DNA from: Cryobacterium sp. HLT2-28
GTDB taxonomy: Bacteria > Actinomycetota > Actinomycetes > Actinomycetales > Microbacteriaceae
DNA length: 64,000 nucleotides
Assembly (NCBI RefSeq): GCF_004402495.1
Contig: NZ_SOFH01000023.1
Span: forward strand, 310,001-374,000
Direction of reading: 5' to 3'
Shown: positions 1 to 9,276 of the stretch, in pieces
Position numbering within the stretch: position 1 is the stretch's first letter
How the letters are laid out: every line of letters starts with the position of its first letter
Program-made: the position numbers and the translations under genes
The notes under the pieces: generated by a model
Told to the model about the DNA's origin: nothing
Databases searched by the model: none
The model's input: only the letters and a program-made list of their open reading frames with translations

Positions 1-418
1 GGCCGTTGCGGACGAGCCGTTCGGCTGCCTTGACCGGTTCGTTTCCGCGCACGGCACCGCCCCGGGCGACCGGGATCTGCCCGGACTTGCGCAGCAGGGC
101 GCCGAGCACGGGGATCGCGAAGACGGAAGCCTTCGCCATGAACCGGGGCGCACGCCCCAGCTTCCAGCTCAGGACGCCCATCACCAGCGGGTCGATCTCG
201 CTGAAGTGGTTGGGCGCCATCACGAACGCGCCCGACCGCGGGAACTTGCCGGCATCGGTGATCTTGTAGCGCACCGACAGGTTGATCAGTGGCAGCACGA
301 GGGCCGCCAGCACCCAGAAGACCGACGGCCGGGTGGTCTCCGACCCTTCCCTCGTCTTCGTCACTCGTTGCTTCGGCAGTGGTTCATCCGGCTGGGACTC
401 TTCATCGGGAACTGGCAC
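1..418 (-). CDS. plsC: 1-acyl-sn-glycerol-3-phosphate acyltransferase (PlsC-like), 3' end outside window
   Basis: Acylates lysophosphatidic acid to phosphatidic acid at the membrane. About 139 codons are visible; the C-terminus lies beyond base 1. An N-terminal hydrophobic stretch (FWVLAALVLPLINL) is followed by the acyltransferase block I motif NHFSEIDP (the NHx4D catalytic pair), then a basic KASVFAIPVLGALLRK stretch and the GQIPVARG region of block III. I chose GTG at 418 because AAGGA lies about ten bases upstream. The ATG that overlaps the murA stop at 424-426 runs into a stop after 21 codons. An internal GTG about 60 bases downstream is an alternative start. It is the last visible gene of the leuC-leuD-murA unit and sits 7 bases after the murA stop. 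The family call is secure; the exact substrate is inferred. Confidence 0.88.
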   Translation of the reverse strand, partial: MPVPDEESQPDEPLPKQRVTKTREGSETTRPSVFWVLAALVLPLINLSVRYKITDAGKFPRSGAFVMAPNHFSEIDPLVMGVLSWKLGRAPRFMAKASVFAIPVLGALLRKSGQIPVARGGAVRGNEPVKAAERLVRNG

Positions 419-425
419 AGGCCCA

Positions 426-1859
426 TTATCCTTCGAGATCGAAGTCAGCCCCCAACAGTTCGAGCTTGGTGATGAAGTTCTCGTAGCCGCGGCTGATGAT
501 CCCCACGTTGCTGACGGTCGAGGTGCCCTCGGCGGTGAGCGCCGCGATCAGGTGGCTGAAACCGCCGCGCAGGTCGGGAACCTCGATGTCGGCGCCGTGC
601 AGCTTCGTCGGACCGGTGATGACGGCCGAGTGGTTGAAGTTGCGCTGGCCGAAGCGGCAGGGATGCCCGCCGAGGCATTCACGGTGGATCTGGATCGTGG
701 CACCCATGTCCACGAGAGCGTCGACGAAGCCGAACCGCTGCTCGTACACGGTCTCGTGCACGATCGAGACGCCGTGCGCGTGGGTGAGGGCGACGACGAG
801 CGGCTGCTGCCAGTCGGTCATGAAGCCCGGGTGCACATCCGTTTCGATGATGACGGGCTTCAGGTCGCCGCCCGGGTGGTAGAAGCGGATGCCGTCGTCC
901 TCGATGTCGAACGCGCCGCCGACCTTGCGGAACACGTTGAGGAAGGTGAGCATCTCGGCCTGCTTGGCGCCGCCGACGAAGATGTCGCCGTCGGTGGCCA
1001 GGGCGGCGGCGGCCCAGCTGGCCGCCTCGTTCCGGTCGAACAGGGCACGGTGGTTGTAGCCCTCGAGCCGTTCGACGCCCTCGATCCGGATCACCCGGTC
1101 GGTGTCGACCGTGATGATGGCGCCCATCTTCTGCAGGATGTTGATGAGATCCATGATCTCCGGCTCGATCGCCGCGCCTTTGAGCTCGGTGATGCCCTCG
1201 GCGCGAACGGCGGTGAGGAGCACCTGCTCGGTCGCTCCGACGCTCGGATACGGCAGGGACACCTTGGTGCCCTTGAGGCCGTTGGGTGCGGACATCCGGA
1301 TGCCGTTGGGCTGCTTCTCGACCACGGCGCCGAACTTGCGCAGCACATCGAGGTGGTAGTCGATCGGGCGGTCGCCGATGCGGCAGCCGCCGAGATCGGG
1401 GATGAACGCCTCGCCGAGGCGGTGCAGCAGCGGCCCGCAGAACAGGATCGGGATGCGGGAGGAGCCGGCGTGCGCGTCGATCGCGGCGAAGTGGGCGCTC
1501 TCGACGTCGACCGGGTCGAGGAGCAGTTCGCCGGGCTCGACGCCGTCGGTGACCTTGACGCCGTGCACCTCGAGCAGCTCGCGCACGATGCGCACGTCGC
1601 TGATGTTCGGCACGTTCTTGAGCACACTCGGGCTCTCCCCGAGCAGAGCGGCCACCATGGCCTTCGTGACCAGGTTCTTCGCGCCCTTCAGCTCGATCCG
1701 ACCGCGCAACGGGATGCCGCCGCGGATGGTGATCTTGTCGCCCTTCAACCCCACGGCTGCGCCCCAGTTCTGGGCGTTCTGCGCGTTCTCGCGGTTCTGC
1801 TCATCTTCACGCTGCTGCGCGACTTCACGATTGCGCTCGACTTCACTGACTGTGCTCAC
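426..1859 (-). CDS. murA: UDP-N-acetylglucosamine 1-carboxyvinyltransferase MurA
   Basis: Transfers enolpyruvate from PEP to UDP-GlcNAc, the first committed cytoplasmic step of peptidoglycan synthesis. The 477-aa product carries the EPSP-synthase fold; the active-site loop reads [11 protein letters not shown] with the PEP-attacking cysteine at about residue 159, so a fosfomycin-sensitive enzyme is expected. [16 protein letters not shown] is the conserved N-terminal substrate-binding segment. The first 35 or so residues are an acidic, Asn/Gln/Glu-rich extension absent from the 419-aa E. coli enzyme. GTG at 1859 overlaps the leuD stop (GTGA), indicating translational coupling. The open frame continues upstream, but that part is shadow of leuD. 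A later start inside the extension is possible. Confidence 0.95.
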   Translation of the reverse strand: MSTVSEVERNREVAQQREDEQNRENAQNAQNWGAAVGLKGDKITIRGGIPLRGRIELKGAKNLVTKAMVAALLGESPSVLKNVPNISDVRIVRELLEVHGVKVTDGVEPGELLLDPVDVESAHFAAIDAHAGSSRIPILFCGPLLHRLGEAFIPDLGGCRIGDRPIDYHLDVLRKFGAVVEKQPNGIRMSAPNGLKGTKVSLPYPSVGATEQVLLTAVRAEGITELKGAAIEPEIMDLINILQKMGAIITVDTDRVIRIEGVERLEGYNHRALFDRNEAASWAAAALATDGDIFVGGAKQAEMLTFLNVFRKVGGAFDIEDDGIRFYHPGGDLKPVIIETDVHPGFMTDWQQPLVVALTHAHGVSIVHETVYEQRFGFVDALVDMGATIQIHRECLGGHPCRFGQRNFNHSAVITGPTKLHGADIEVPDLRGGFSHLIAALTAEGTSTVSNVGIISRGYENFITKLELLGADFDLEG

Positions 1860-2464
1860 TGATTTACCTGCTTCACGGGGAGAGTACGGGGCCGCCAGGG
1901 CTCCCGATGGGATTCGAATTCTGAGATCCGCGCCTCGTCGCGCAGGGTCAAGCCGATGTCGTCGAGGCCTTCGAGAAGGCGCCAACGGGTGTAGTCGTCG
2001 ATCAGGAACGGGATCGTCAGATCGCCGACCCGTGCAGTGCGGGCAACCAGATCGACGGTGAGTTCTATTCCCGGGTCGGCCTCGATTTCGTCCCAGAGCA
2101 GTTGCGCGTCCGCCTCGGTGATCTGGCCCGCGAGCAATCCCTGCTTGCCGGAATTGCCCCGGAAGATGTCGCCGAAGCGCGGGCTGAGCACGACGTCGAA
2201 ACCGTAGTCGCGGAGCGCCCACACGGCGTGCTCGCGGGAGGAACCGGTGCCGAAGTCGGCGCCGGCGACGAGCACCCTGGCTCCCCGGTAGGCCGGCTGG
2301 TTGAGCACGAAGTCGGGGTCCTGCCGCCAGGCGGCGAAGAGCGCGTCGTCAAACCCGGTCTTGGTGACGCGCTTGAGGTAGACGGCCGGGATGATCTGGT
2401 CGGTGTCGACGTTGGATCGGCGCAGCGGCAGCGCGATTCCCGTGACGGTCGTGAACTTCTCCAT
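1856..2464 (-). CDS. leuD: 3-isopropylmalate dehydratase small subunit
   Basis: Small subunit of the isopropylmalate isomerase of leucine biosynthesis; it pairs with LeuC to interconvert 2- and 3-isopropylmalate. The 202-aa size is normal for LeuD. It begins MEKFTTVTG, followed by the family motif [16 protein letters not shown], and carries the swivel-domain signature [17 protein letters not shown]. The ATG at 2464 lies two bases after the leuC stop, so the pair is translationally coupled, and the 3' end overlaps the murA start by 4 bases. Nothing unusual is visible. Confidence 0.97.
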   Translation of the reverse strand: MEKFTTVTGIALPLRRSNVDTDQIIPAVYLKRVTKTGFDDALFAAWRQDPDFVLNQPAYRGARVLVAGADFGTGSSREHAVWALRDYGFDVVLSPRFGDIFRGNSGKQGLLAGQITEADAQLLWDEIEADPGIELTVDLVARTARVGDLTIPFLIDDYTRWRLLEGLDDIGLTLRDEARISEFESHREPWRPRTLPVKQVNQ

Positions 2465-2466
2465 GG

Positions 2467-3912
2467 TCAGTTGTCTCCATCCTGGATCAGGTCCCACGGG
2501 CTGGACAGGGTTCCGCGGATCGCGGTGGCCGCGGCGACGAGCGGGGACACGAGGTGGGTGCGTCCGCCCTTGCCCTGCCGGCCTTCGAAGTTGCGGTTAC
2601 TGGTCGAGGCGCAGCGCTCACCGGGGGCGAGCTGGTCGGGGTTCATGCCGAGGCACATCGAGCAGCCGGCGAACCGCCACTCGGCGCCGAAGTCGGTGAA
2701 GACCTTGTCGAGGCCCTCTGCCTCCGCCTCGATCCGCACCCGTGCGGAACCGGGCACGACGAGCATCCGCACCCCGTCGGCGAGGGAGTGCCCCTTGACG
2801 ATCTCGGCGGCGGCGCGGAGGTCTTCGACCCGGCTGTTGGTGCAGGAGCCGAGGAAGACGGTGTCGACCCTGATCTCCTTCATCGGGGTGCCCGCGGTGA
2901 GGTCCATGTAGTCGAGGGCACGCTCGGCGGCGGCGCGTTCGTTCGCGTCGACGATGCCGGCCGGGTCAGGCACAGTCTCGCTGAGGGAGACGCCCTGGCC
3001 GGGGTTTGTGCCCCAGGTGACGAAGGGTTCGAGGGAGTCCGCGTCGAGCACGACCTCCGCATCGAAGACGGCGCCGTCGTCGGTCGGGAGGGTGTCCCAG
3101 TAGGCGACGGCGTCGTCCCAGTCCTGGCCGGACGGCGCGTGGGCGCGGCCCTTCAGGTAGGCGTAGGTGGTCGCATCCGGAGCCACCATGCCGGCCCGCG
3201 CGCCGGCCTCGATCGACATGTTGCAGATCGTCATCCGGCCCTCCATCGAGAGGTCCCGGATGGCGCTGCCACGGTACTCGAGCACATAGCCCTGGCCGCC
3301 GCCGGTGCCGATCTTCGCGATCACTGCGAGGATGATGTCCTTGGCCGTCACGCCGGGGCGCAGGGTGCCGTCGACGGTGATCGCCATCGTCTTGAACGGC
3401 TGCAGCGGCAGCGTCTGCGTGGCCATGACGTGTTCGACCTCGCTGGTGCCGATGCCGAGGGCCATCGCCCCGAAGGCGCCGTGGGTGGAGGTGTGGGAGT
3501 CGCCGCAGACGACGGTGATCCCGGGCTGGGTGAGCCCGAGCTGCGGTCCGACGACGTGCACGATGCCCTGCTCGATGTCGCCGAGGGAGTGCAGGCGGAT
3601 GCCGAATTCCTCGCAGTTGCGGCGCAGGGTCTCGATCTGGGTGCGGCTGGTGGGGTCCGCAATGGGCCGGTCGATCGCCAGCGTCGGGGTGTTGTGGTCT
3701 TCCGTGGCGATGGTCAGGTCCGGGCGTCGCACGGGGCGGCCGGCCAGGCGGAGACCGTCGAAGGCCTGCGGGCTGGTCACCTCGTGCACGAGGTGCAGAT
3801 CGATGTAGATGAGGTCGGGTGTGCCGTCCTCGCCCTTGGCGACGAGGTGCTTGTCCCAGACCTTCTCGGCCAGGGTGCGCGGTCGGGTGCCCGTGAATGT
3901 TGCGTCAGTCAT
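2467..3912 (-). CDS. leuC: 3-isopropylmalate dehydratase large subunit
   Basis: Large, 4Fe-4S-containing subunit of isopropylmalate isomerase. The 481-aa product has aconitase-family landmarks: [23 protein letters not shown], and the three cluster cysteines in FLGSCTNSR (about residue 360) and [12 protein letters not shown] (about 420 and 423). I start at ATG 3912 (MTDATFTG) because GAGGAAG lies about a dozen bases upstream; the in-frame TTG further out falls inside that ribosome binding site. It is the first gene of leuC-leuD-murA-plsC. The 159-bp upstream region shows no obvious leader peptide with leucine codons or T-box, so the mode of regulation is not evident. Confidence 0.97.
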   Translation of the reverse strand: MTDATFTGTRPRTLAEKVWDKHLVAKGEDGTPDLIYIDLHLVHEVTSPQAFDGLRLAGRPVRRPDLTIATEDHNTPTLAIDRPIADPTSRTQIETLRRNCEEFGIRLHSLGDIEQGIVHVVGPQLGLTQPGITVVCGDSHTSTHGAFGAMALGIGTSEVEHVMATQTLPLQPFKTMAITVDGTLRPGVTAKDIILAVIAKIGTGGGQGYVLEYRGSAIRDLSMEGRMTICNMSIEAGARAGMVAPDATTYAYLKGRAHAPSGQDWDDAVAYWDTLPTDDGAVFDAEVVLDADSLEPFVTWGTNPGQGVSLSETVPDPAGIVDANERAAAERALDYMDLTAGTPMKEIRVDTVFLGSCTNSRVEDLRAAAEIVKGHSLADGVRMLVVPGSARVRIEAEAEGLDKVFTDFGAEWRFAGCSMCLGMNPDQLAPGERCASTSNRNFEGRQGKGGRTHLVSPLVAAATAIRGTLSSPWDLIQDGDN

Positions 3913-4071
3913 GTGTGTGTGCGTCTTCCTCAAGATTGGTGGCAGCCAACGACAGACTCCGCGACAAGGGAGGCCTCAGAACTGGGACTCGTCGCGGCAG
4001 AGAAGAAGAAGTCGACCGAACAGCACTCCGACAGGCTAACACTTCGCCTGCGGCGAGACCGGAAGCGGCGC

Positions 4072-4587
4072 TCATTCGCGGCTGACGGTGACGCCGAATT
4101 CGCCCAGGATCAGGCGTGATCCTGCTTCAAGAATTCCTTGCCCGTTCGGGTCGAGATCGGTCACCCGGCCGTCGGGGTCCGTGATCGACACCCCGTTGGT
4201 GGAGCCGAGGTCGGTCACCGAGAGGGTCTGGCCGCCCGGGTCGATCACGGCGTGCGTCTTCGAGACGGACCTGGCAGGGTCGTGCACGCGAACGAGCCCG
4301 GCGTGCGGGCGGGAAGCGACCTCGGCCGAGTCACGGCCCAGCACGAGCGTCCCCGTGACGACGATCGATTGCCCATCGTCGAGGGTCAGCCGCCAGGCGG
4401 CGACCGATGACTGCTCCGGGGCCGGCACCGACCGCGGCGGCAGTGCGGGGGCGGGCATCCCGCCGATCGGGGCAGGCAGGAAGGCCGGGAACGAGGCCGG
4501 GACGACATCCTCCGCCGGCACCGTCGATTCATCGTCCCGCTCGGGAACGAGCCATGGCGGGGGAACGATGAAGCCGGGTTTGTCCAC
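4072..4587 (-). CDS. FHA-domain protein (last gene of kinase/MoxR operon)
   Basis: A 171-aa cytoplasmic protein. The first 60 residues are Pro/Ala-rich and probably disordered; residues about 75-168 form a forkhead-associated domain with the phosphothreonine-binding signature (LVLGRDSAE, SVSKTHAVI, DLGSTNGVSI). FHA domains bind phosphothreonine peptides, so the likely partner is the Ser/Thr kinase encoded upstream (15352-17058) or one of its substrates. GTG at 4587 is the start, 50 bp after the end of the transglutaminase-like gene, so it probably closes the long minus-strand operon. No enzymatic domain is present. The FHA assignment is firm; the partner is inferred. Confidence 0.85.
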   Translation of the reverse strand: MDKPGFIVPPPWLVPERDDESTVPAEDVVPASFPAFLPAPIGGMPAPALPPRSVPAPEQSSVAAWRLTLDDGQSIVVTGTLVLGRDSAEVASRPHAGLVRVHDPARSVSKTHAVIDPGGQTLSVTDLGSTNGVSITDPDGRVTDLDPNGQGILEAGSRLILGEFGVTVSRE

Positions 4588-4637
4588 CCCGCCACTCTAC
4601 CGATGCAGCACCGTCGCACCGGGGAGCACGGTGCGGG

Positions 4638-6991
4638 TCACTTCCGCCTGCTCGTGTCCCGCTTCCGCCAATCCTGCTTGTTCCAATCGCGCCTGGAACG
4701 GATCCGGAACCGGCCGACCAGCCGGCGCAGGCGCCCTGCCGACGTCTCGGCGATCCCGAGTGAGTCGAGGGCCTCGGCCCAGCTCTGCTCCACGAGGTCG
4801 TCGTCGATCTCCCGGCCGTTGAACACGGCACGGTCGACCCGCCCGGCCAGGGGGGTGAGCCCGGCGGATACCGGATACTGACCGGCCGGCTGCTGACCGG
4901 CCAGCTGGCTCTCCAACGCGGCGGCGACGAGGAGCCGCGTGGTGCCGCGGGGAACCTCGAAGCCCAGCTCGGAGTATCCGTCGGTCAGTTCGTCCCAGGA
5001 TCCGGCCACCCGAAGGTCGCCGCTGCCCGCGCTGCGCCGGCGGCGGCGCCGCCGGGCCTTGAGCGCGCCGATCACGAGCAGGGGGCCGCCGACCAGGAGG
5101 GCCGGGATTCCGATGACGCCGATGACGACCCACGCCCACCCGGGCAGCACCAGCCCTGTGCCCTTGTCATCCTTCTTGGTGTCGTCGATCTCGACGGCGG
5201 TGAGGAGGTCATCGGACTGGTTGTCGGAGCGGGGCGGCTGGCGCACCTGGGGCTGCGGAACGGACTTGGGCTTCGGGGTCTGGTCCTGGGGGACATCTGT
5301 CGGTCGGGAGTCGGGAAGAACGGAACCCAGCCGATCCCGTCGAAGGCCACCTCGACCCAGGCCGTGACGTCGGAACCGGTCACTTCCACGCTCGCGGCGC
5401 CCTCCGGCACGTCGGGGGCGAAGCCCATCACGACCCTGGACGGGTAGCCGAGGCTGCGGGCCATCAACGCCATGGCGGCGGCGTACTGCTCCTGGTCGCC
5501 GACCATCTGACTGCGGGTGAAGAGCTCGTCGATCCGGTCCGCACCGTGGCCTGCCCGGGAGGGGACGCCGTCGGAGGCCAGGCCGTGGCTGAGGAAGCCC
5601 TGAGTCTTCAGGGCCTTCTGAATGGCGCGGAGCTTGTCGATCGGGGTGTCCGCGCCGCCGGTGTACTCCGCCGCCTTGGCCACGACGACGTCGGGGATGT
5701 TCTCTGCCGCCGGCAGGGTCATCGCCGCGACCGGGACGGCCTCGAGGTCCTCGTCCTTGTAGGTCTGCTGCAGTTGGGCCCTGGTGGTGTACCGATAGCC
5801 GCTCTTCACACCGGCGGTCAGCACGGCGGTGCCGCTGCCGGCGTTGTAGCGCAGGCTCTCGGCCTCCGCACTGCTGGCGGCGTCGTCGAAGTCGATCGTG
5901 CTCGGGTAACCGACGCCGGGCAGCCAGACGTCCGCGTAGCCGGAGTCGGTGATCGTGACGACGCTCGATTGAACGATTGTCACCAGCGGGGGGCGGGGAA
6001 TCGTGCGCCCGACGAGGCGGAAGCTGCCGGATCCGCCGGCCTCGTCATCGGCCGCTGCGACGTTCCACAGCTTCCCGTCGTAGGAATCCATGCTGGCGAG
6101 GCGGAGGACCTGCCCGGTCGCCATACCCGTGGCCGTGAACAGGGCGGTGTCGGCGAGGGTCTTGGTGTAGCGGCGGAATCCGGCCAGCGGGCTCGGGAAC
6201 GCCAGGGGGTCGAACGGCGGCTGGATCTCCTCCCGCAACACGAATCGGTCCTTCTGCACGGGGGCGAGCGCGGTACCGGCCAACGAGCCGCTCAGGATCG
6301 CCCCGACCACGACGACGACCGTGCCGGCCAGTTTGCGACGCAGCTGCCGGCGGGCTCCCGGCACGTCGCCCCGGTCGGTGTCGGGGCGGCGCCAGCCCAG
6401 CCAGACGAGCGCGATCACGGCGAAGGCGACGCCGCGGAGTCCGGCCAGGTACGGCTCGTCGGTGCCCATCAGGATGCCGGCAAGGTAGAGGAGGACCGGG
6501 CCGACAAGGAGGGCGCTCGCCCGCCAGACCGTTCGCCGGCGGGGCGGCAACCAGCGCAGGGCGAGCATGCTGCCGACCACGGCGATCAGCCAGGCGGCGA
6601 AATAGGGCAGCACGGGCATGTAGTACGGTGCCTCGACGGGCGTTCCGAGGGTGACGATGTCGGCCCAGCCGAAGACCGCGCCGACGGCGAGTCCGGCGGC
6701 GGAGGCGACGCTGGGGAACACGACGAGCAGACCCTGTGCCGGCATGGTGAACGGGGTGCCGAGCAGGAAGTAGGCGAGGATCGCGGCGAGGACGCCGACC
6801 AGGGCGCCCAGGCGCAGGCGGAAGCCGAGGATGGCGGCGCCGGTGCCGACGATCAGTCCGCCGAGCCCGGCGAGAAGGAAGTTGTAGTCGCCGAACGACG
6901 TTTCCAGGCCGAGCACACCGAGCACGGCCAGGGTGCCGAGCACGGCCAGGTCGGCGCCGGCCCGGGCGGGGAACGGCTGCAACCGGCTCAT
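4638..6991 (-). pseudogene. TgpA-like membrane protein with degenerate transglutaminase domain, frameshifted
   Basis: Two open frames make one protein. Frame 1 (6991 down to about 5300) gives six or more N-terminal membrane helices, an extracytoplasmic beta-rich region and a transglutaminase-like core ending WVPFFPTPD. Frame 2 resumes as TDVPQDQTPKPKS at about 5300 and runs to 4638 with a further membrane helix (GWAWVVIGVIGIPALLVGG) and an Arg-rich cytoplasmic tail. The span is one base short of a whole number of codons, indicating a single-base deletion between about 5298 and 5306; restored length about 784 aa. ATG 6991 overlaps the DUF58 stop (ATGA). The core looks catalytically dead: the usual Cys position reads GDQEQYAAA and the usual HAW reads TAW. 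The lesion may be real decay or a sequence error. Confidence 0.82.
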
Positions 6992-8288
6992 CGGTTCACC
7001 CGGCGCAGCAGGGCGGGCAGGTCGGTGAGGTGGCCCACGGTGATCACGGTGAGTCCTGATACTGCGGAGACACGGGGCGTCGCGCCTTCGTCGATGCGGA
7101 AGGCGACCGTCTTGGCGTCCTGCCCGAAGAGCGTCTGCACGGCACGGAACTCGGCCAGGTCGACCTGCGATCCGGCGACGATCGTCACCACGCTCGGTTC
7201 GGGCAGGCGCCGGGTGGCGTCCCTGGCGAAATCGCGCAGGGTCGGGTATCTCCCGAAGACCGGGTCGATCCGGCAGGAGTCGTCCAGAAGGGCCACCGGT
7301 GTCGCCGTCTTCAGCAGCCTGCCCTCGGTGACCACGCTCACCCGGGTGCCGTCGCGGATCACCTGAAGGGCGAGGGACGCCGTGACCGAGACGCCGAGCT
7401 CGAATTCCTCGTCGGAGGAGTAGCCGGCCGACTCGGCATGTGCACGATGGTCAGCTGGGAGCGGCGCGTCTCCTCGAACTGACGCACCATCAGCTGGCCG
7501 GTGCGGGCCGAGGTGCGCCAGTGCACGTTCCTCAGCGCGTCGCCGGGCACGTAGGCGCGGAGCGCATGGAAGGAGATGTCGTTATTGGTGATCTTCTTGG
7601 TGATCTCGCCCTCGAGGTCGCGCACGAGTCCCGCTGCGGAGGCCTGGAGCCGGGCGGTGACCGGGTGGACGAAGAGCTCGACCGGGTCGGTCCAGCGCAC
7701 GGTGCGGCGCAGCAGCCCGAGCTGGTCGCCGCGCACGGACACGGCCGGGCCGGCGACGATCACCGCGCGCCGGTGGGTCGGCACGGCGAACAGTTCCTCG
7801 TGCCGGGCGGCGGCGGCCAGGCCGGGGATGACGAACTCGCCCAGGCCGTTGCCCACCGGGAGTTCCATCCGCGCGGGGAGCAGCCCCTTCTCGCCGGAGT
7901 TGATGACCGCCATCTGGCCGAGGGCGCGCTCCCCCGCCACGACCCGGTGCGGGTTCAGCTGCAGTTCGACTGCGTAGGTCGCCCGGCCGAAGACGAAGCC
8001 CACGGCGATGAGGAACGCGGCCAGGAGGGTGGTGGCGAGGTAGGTGAACTCGCTCCAGCCGAACGTCCCGGCGAGAACGAACGCTCCGGCGGCGGCGGCG
8101 AGCACGAGCCAGCCGACAGGGCCGACGACATCCGTCACCGGCCTGATGAATGCCCAGCCGCGGGCCAGGAGCTGGCCGACCAGGCGCCGGGCGTGGCGCA
8201 GGGCGTCGCCGAGGGCACGCCGGATGCCGTCCAGTGCCTGTTCGGCCTGGGTCACCCGGCGGGGTGCCTTCTCGGCGACGCGGCTCAT
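6988..8288 (-). pseudogene. DUF58-domain protein, frameshifted
   Basis: DUF58 proteins are partners of MoxR ATPases, often with a von Willebrand A-like fold. Frame 1 begins MSRVAEKAPRR, has two membrane helices (about residues 50-100), then the DUF58 hallmark (LRAYVPGDALRNVHWRTSARTG in part) up to QLTIVH. It then reads into nonsense ending at 7359. The neighbouring frame continues sensibly as AESAGYSSDEEFELGVSV and on to 6988. Joined length is one base short of 434 codons, so a one-base deletion lies around 7437-7446. ATG 8288 overlaps the MoxR stop, and the joined stop at 6988 overlaps the next start (ATGA at both ends), which supports the restored frame as ancestral. It could be a sequencing error; otherwise the protein loses about a third of its length. 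Confidence 0.83.
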
Positions 8289-9253
8289 GCGGCGCGGTAG
8301 GCGGGCGGTGCGACCTCGACGAGGATCCGGCTGACGATGTCCTCGGCCGTGACGCCGGCGAAGTCCGCCTCCGGCTCGACCATGATGCGGTGAGCGAGCA
8401 CGGGAACGGCGAGGTCGCGGATGTCGTCGGGGGTCACGTAGGTGCGCCCCTGGGACAGCGCCCAGGTCTTCGCGGCCCGGGCGAGGGCGAGCGCGCCGCG
8501 CATGCTGACGCCGAGGGTCGACGAGGGATCGGTGCGGGTGGCCGTGACGATCTCGTTCAGGTAGCTCAACACGGCGGCGTCGACGAACACGTCGGAGGCG
8601 AGCTGGGCCATCGTGTTCACGGAGCCGGACGCGATGATCGGGGTGATCTTCGAGTCGCGGGCCCGGTTGGACGAGTCGAGCAGCAGGGTGACGGCGGTGG
8701 CGTGATCGGGGTAGCCGAGGCTCGTCTTGATCAGGAACCGGTCGAGCTGCGCCTCCGGCAAGGTGTAGGTGCCGGCCTGCTCGACCGGGTTCTGGGTGGC
8801 GATCACCATGAACGGGTTGCCGACCTCGTGGCTGACCCCGTCGACCGTGACCCGCCCCTCCTCCATGACCTCGAGCAGCGCCGACTGGGTCTTCGGGCTG
8901 GCCCGGTTGATCTCGTCGGCGAGCACGATCGACGCGAAGATCGGCCCCCTGTGGAACTCGAAGATGCCCTTGCCCTGGTCGTAGATGGTGACGCCGGTCA
9001 CATCTGAGGGCAGCAGGTCAGGGGTGAACTGGATCCGGGAGTTGGTTCCGTCGAGCGTCTTCGCGAGGGCCTTGGCGAGCACGGTCTTGCCGGTTCCGGG
9101 GAAGTCCTCCAGCAGCACGTGGCCGCTGGTCAGCATCGCGGCGACGACGAGGCGCACGACGTGGTCCTTGCCGAGGATCGCCTGGTTGACGTTGTCGGCG
9201 AGTTTGCCGAAGGCGTCGGCGAACCAGTCCGCCTGCTCCTGGGTGACTGTCAT
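8285..9253 (-). CDS. MoxR-family AAA+ ATPase
   Basis: A 322-aa AAA+ chaperone-type ATPase of the MoxR/RavA clade, which typically remodels or activates vWA/DUF58 partners; the DUF58 gene follows directly with a 4-base overlap. Walker A (EDFPGTGKT) lies at about residues 50-57, Walker B as SIVLADEINRA, sensor 1 as VIATQNP, and the arginine-finger region as YTLPEAQLDRF. I start at ATG 9253 (MTVTQEQAD) because AGGAG is about 6 bases upstream; the ATG six codons earlier has no such site. It follows the giant repeat gene by 23 bp in the same operon. Cytoplasmic. The family call is secure; the substrate is inferred from context. Confidence 0.93.
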   Translation of the reverse strand: MTVTQEQADWFADAFGKLADNVNQAILGKDHVVRLVVAAMLTSGHVLLEDFPGTGKTVLAKALAKTLDGTNSRIQFTPDLLPSDVTGVTIYDQGKGIFEFHRGPIFASIVLADEINRASPKTQSALLEVMEEGRVTVDGVSHEVGNPFMVIATQNPVEQAGTYTLPEAQLDRFLIKTSLGYPDHATAVTLLLDSSNRARDSKITPIIASGSVNTMAQLASDVFVDAAVLSYLNEIVTATRTDPSSTLGVSMRGALALARAAKTWALSQGRTYVTPDDIRDLAVPVLAHRIMVEPEADFAGVTAEDIVSRILVEVAPPAYRAA

Positions 9254-9276
9254 CTGGTGCTCCTGTTTCATTTTTG

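Noticed and set aside
282..1862. 526-codon plus-strand frame opposite murA
   Set aside because: Antisense shadow caused by GC-rich codon bias; low-complexity Asp/Gly/Val/Arg composition and no domain, while the minus strand encodes a complete MurA.
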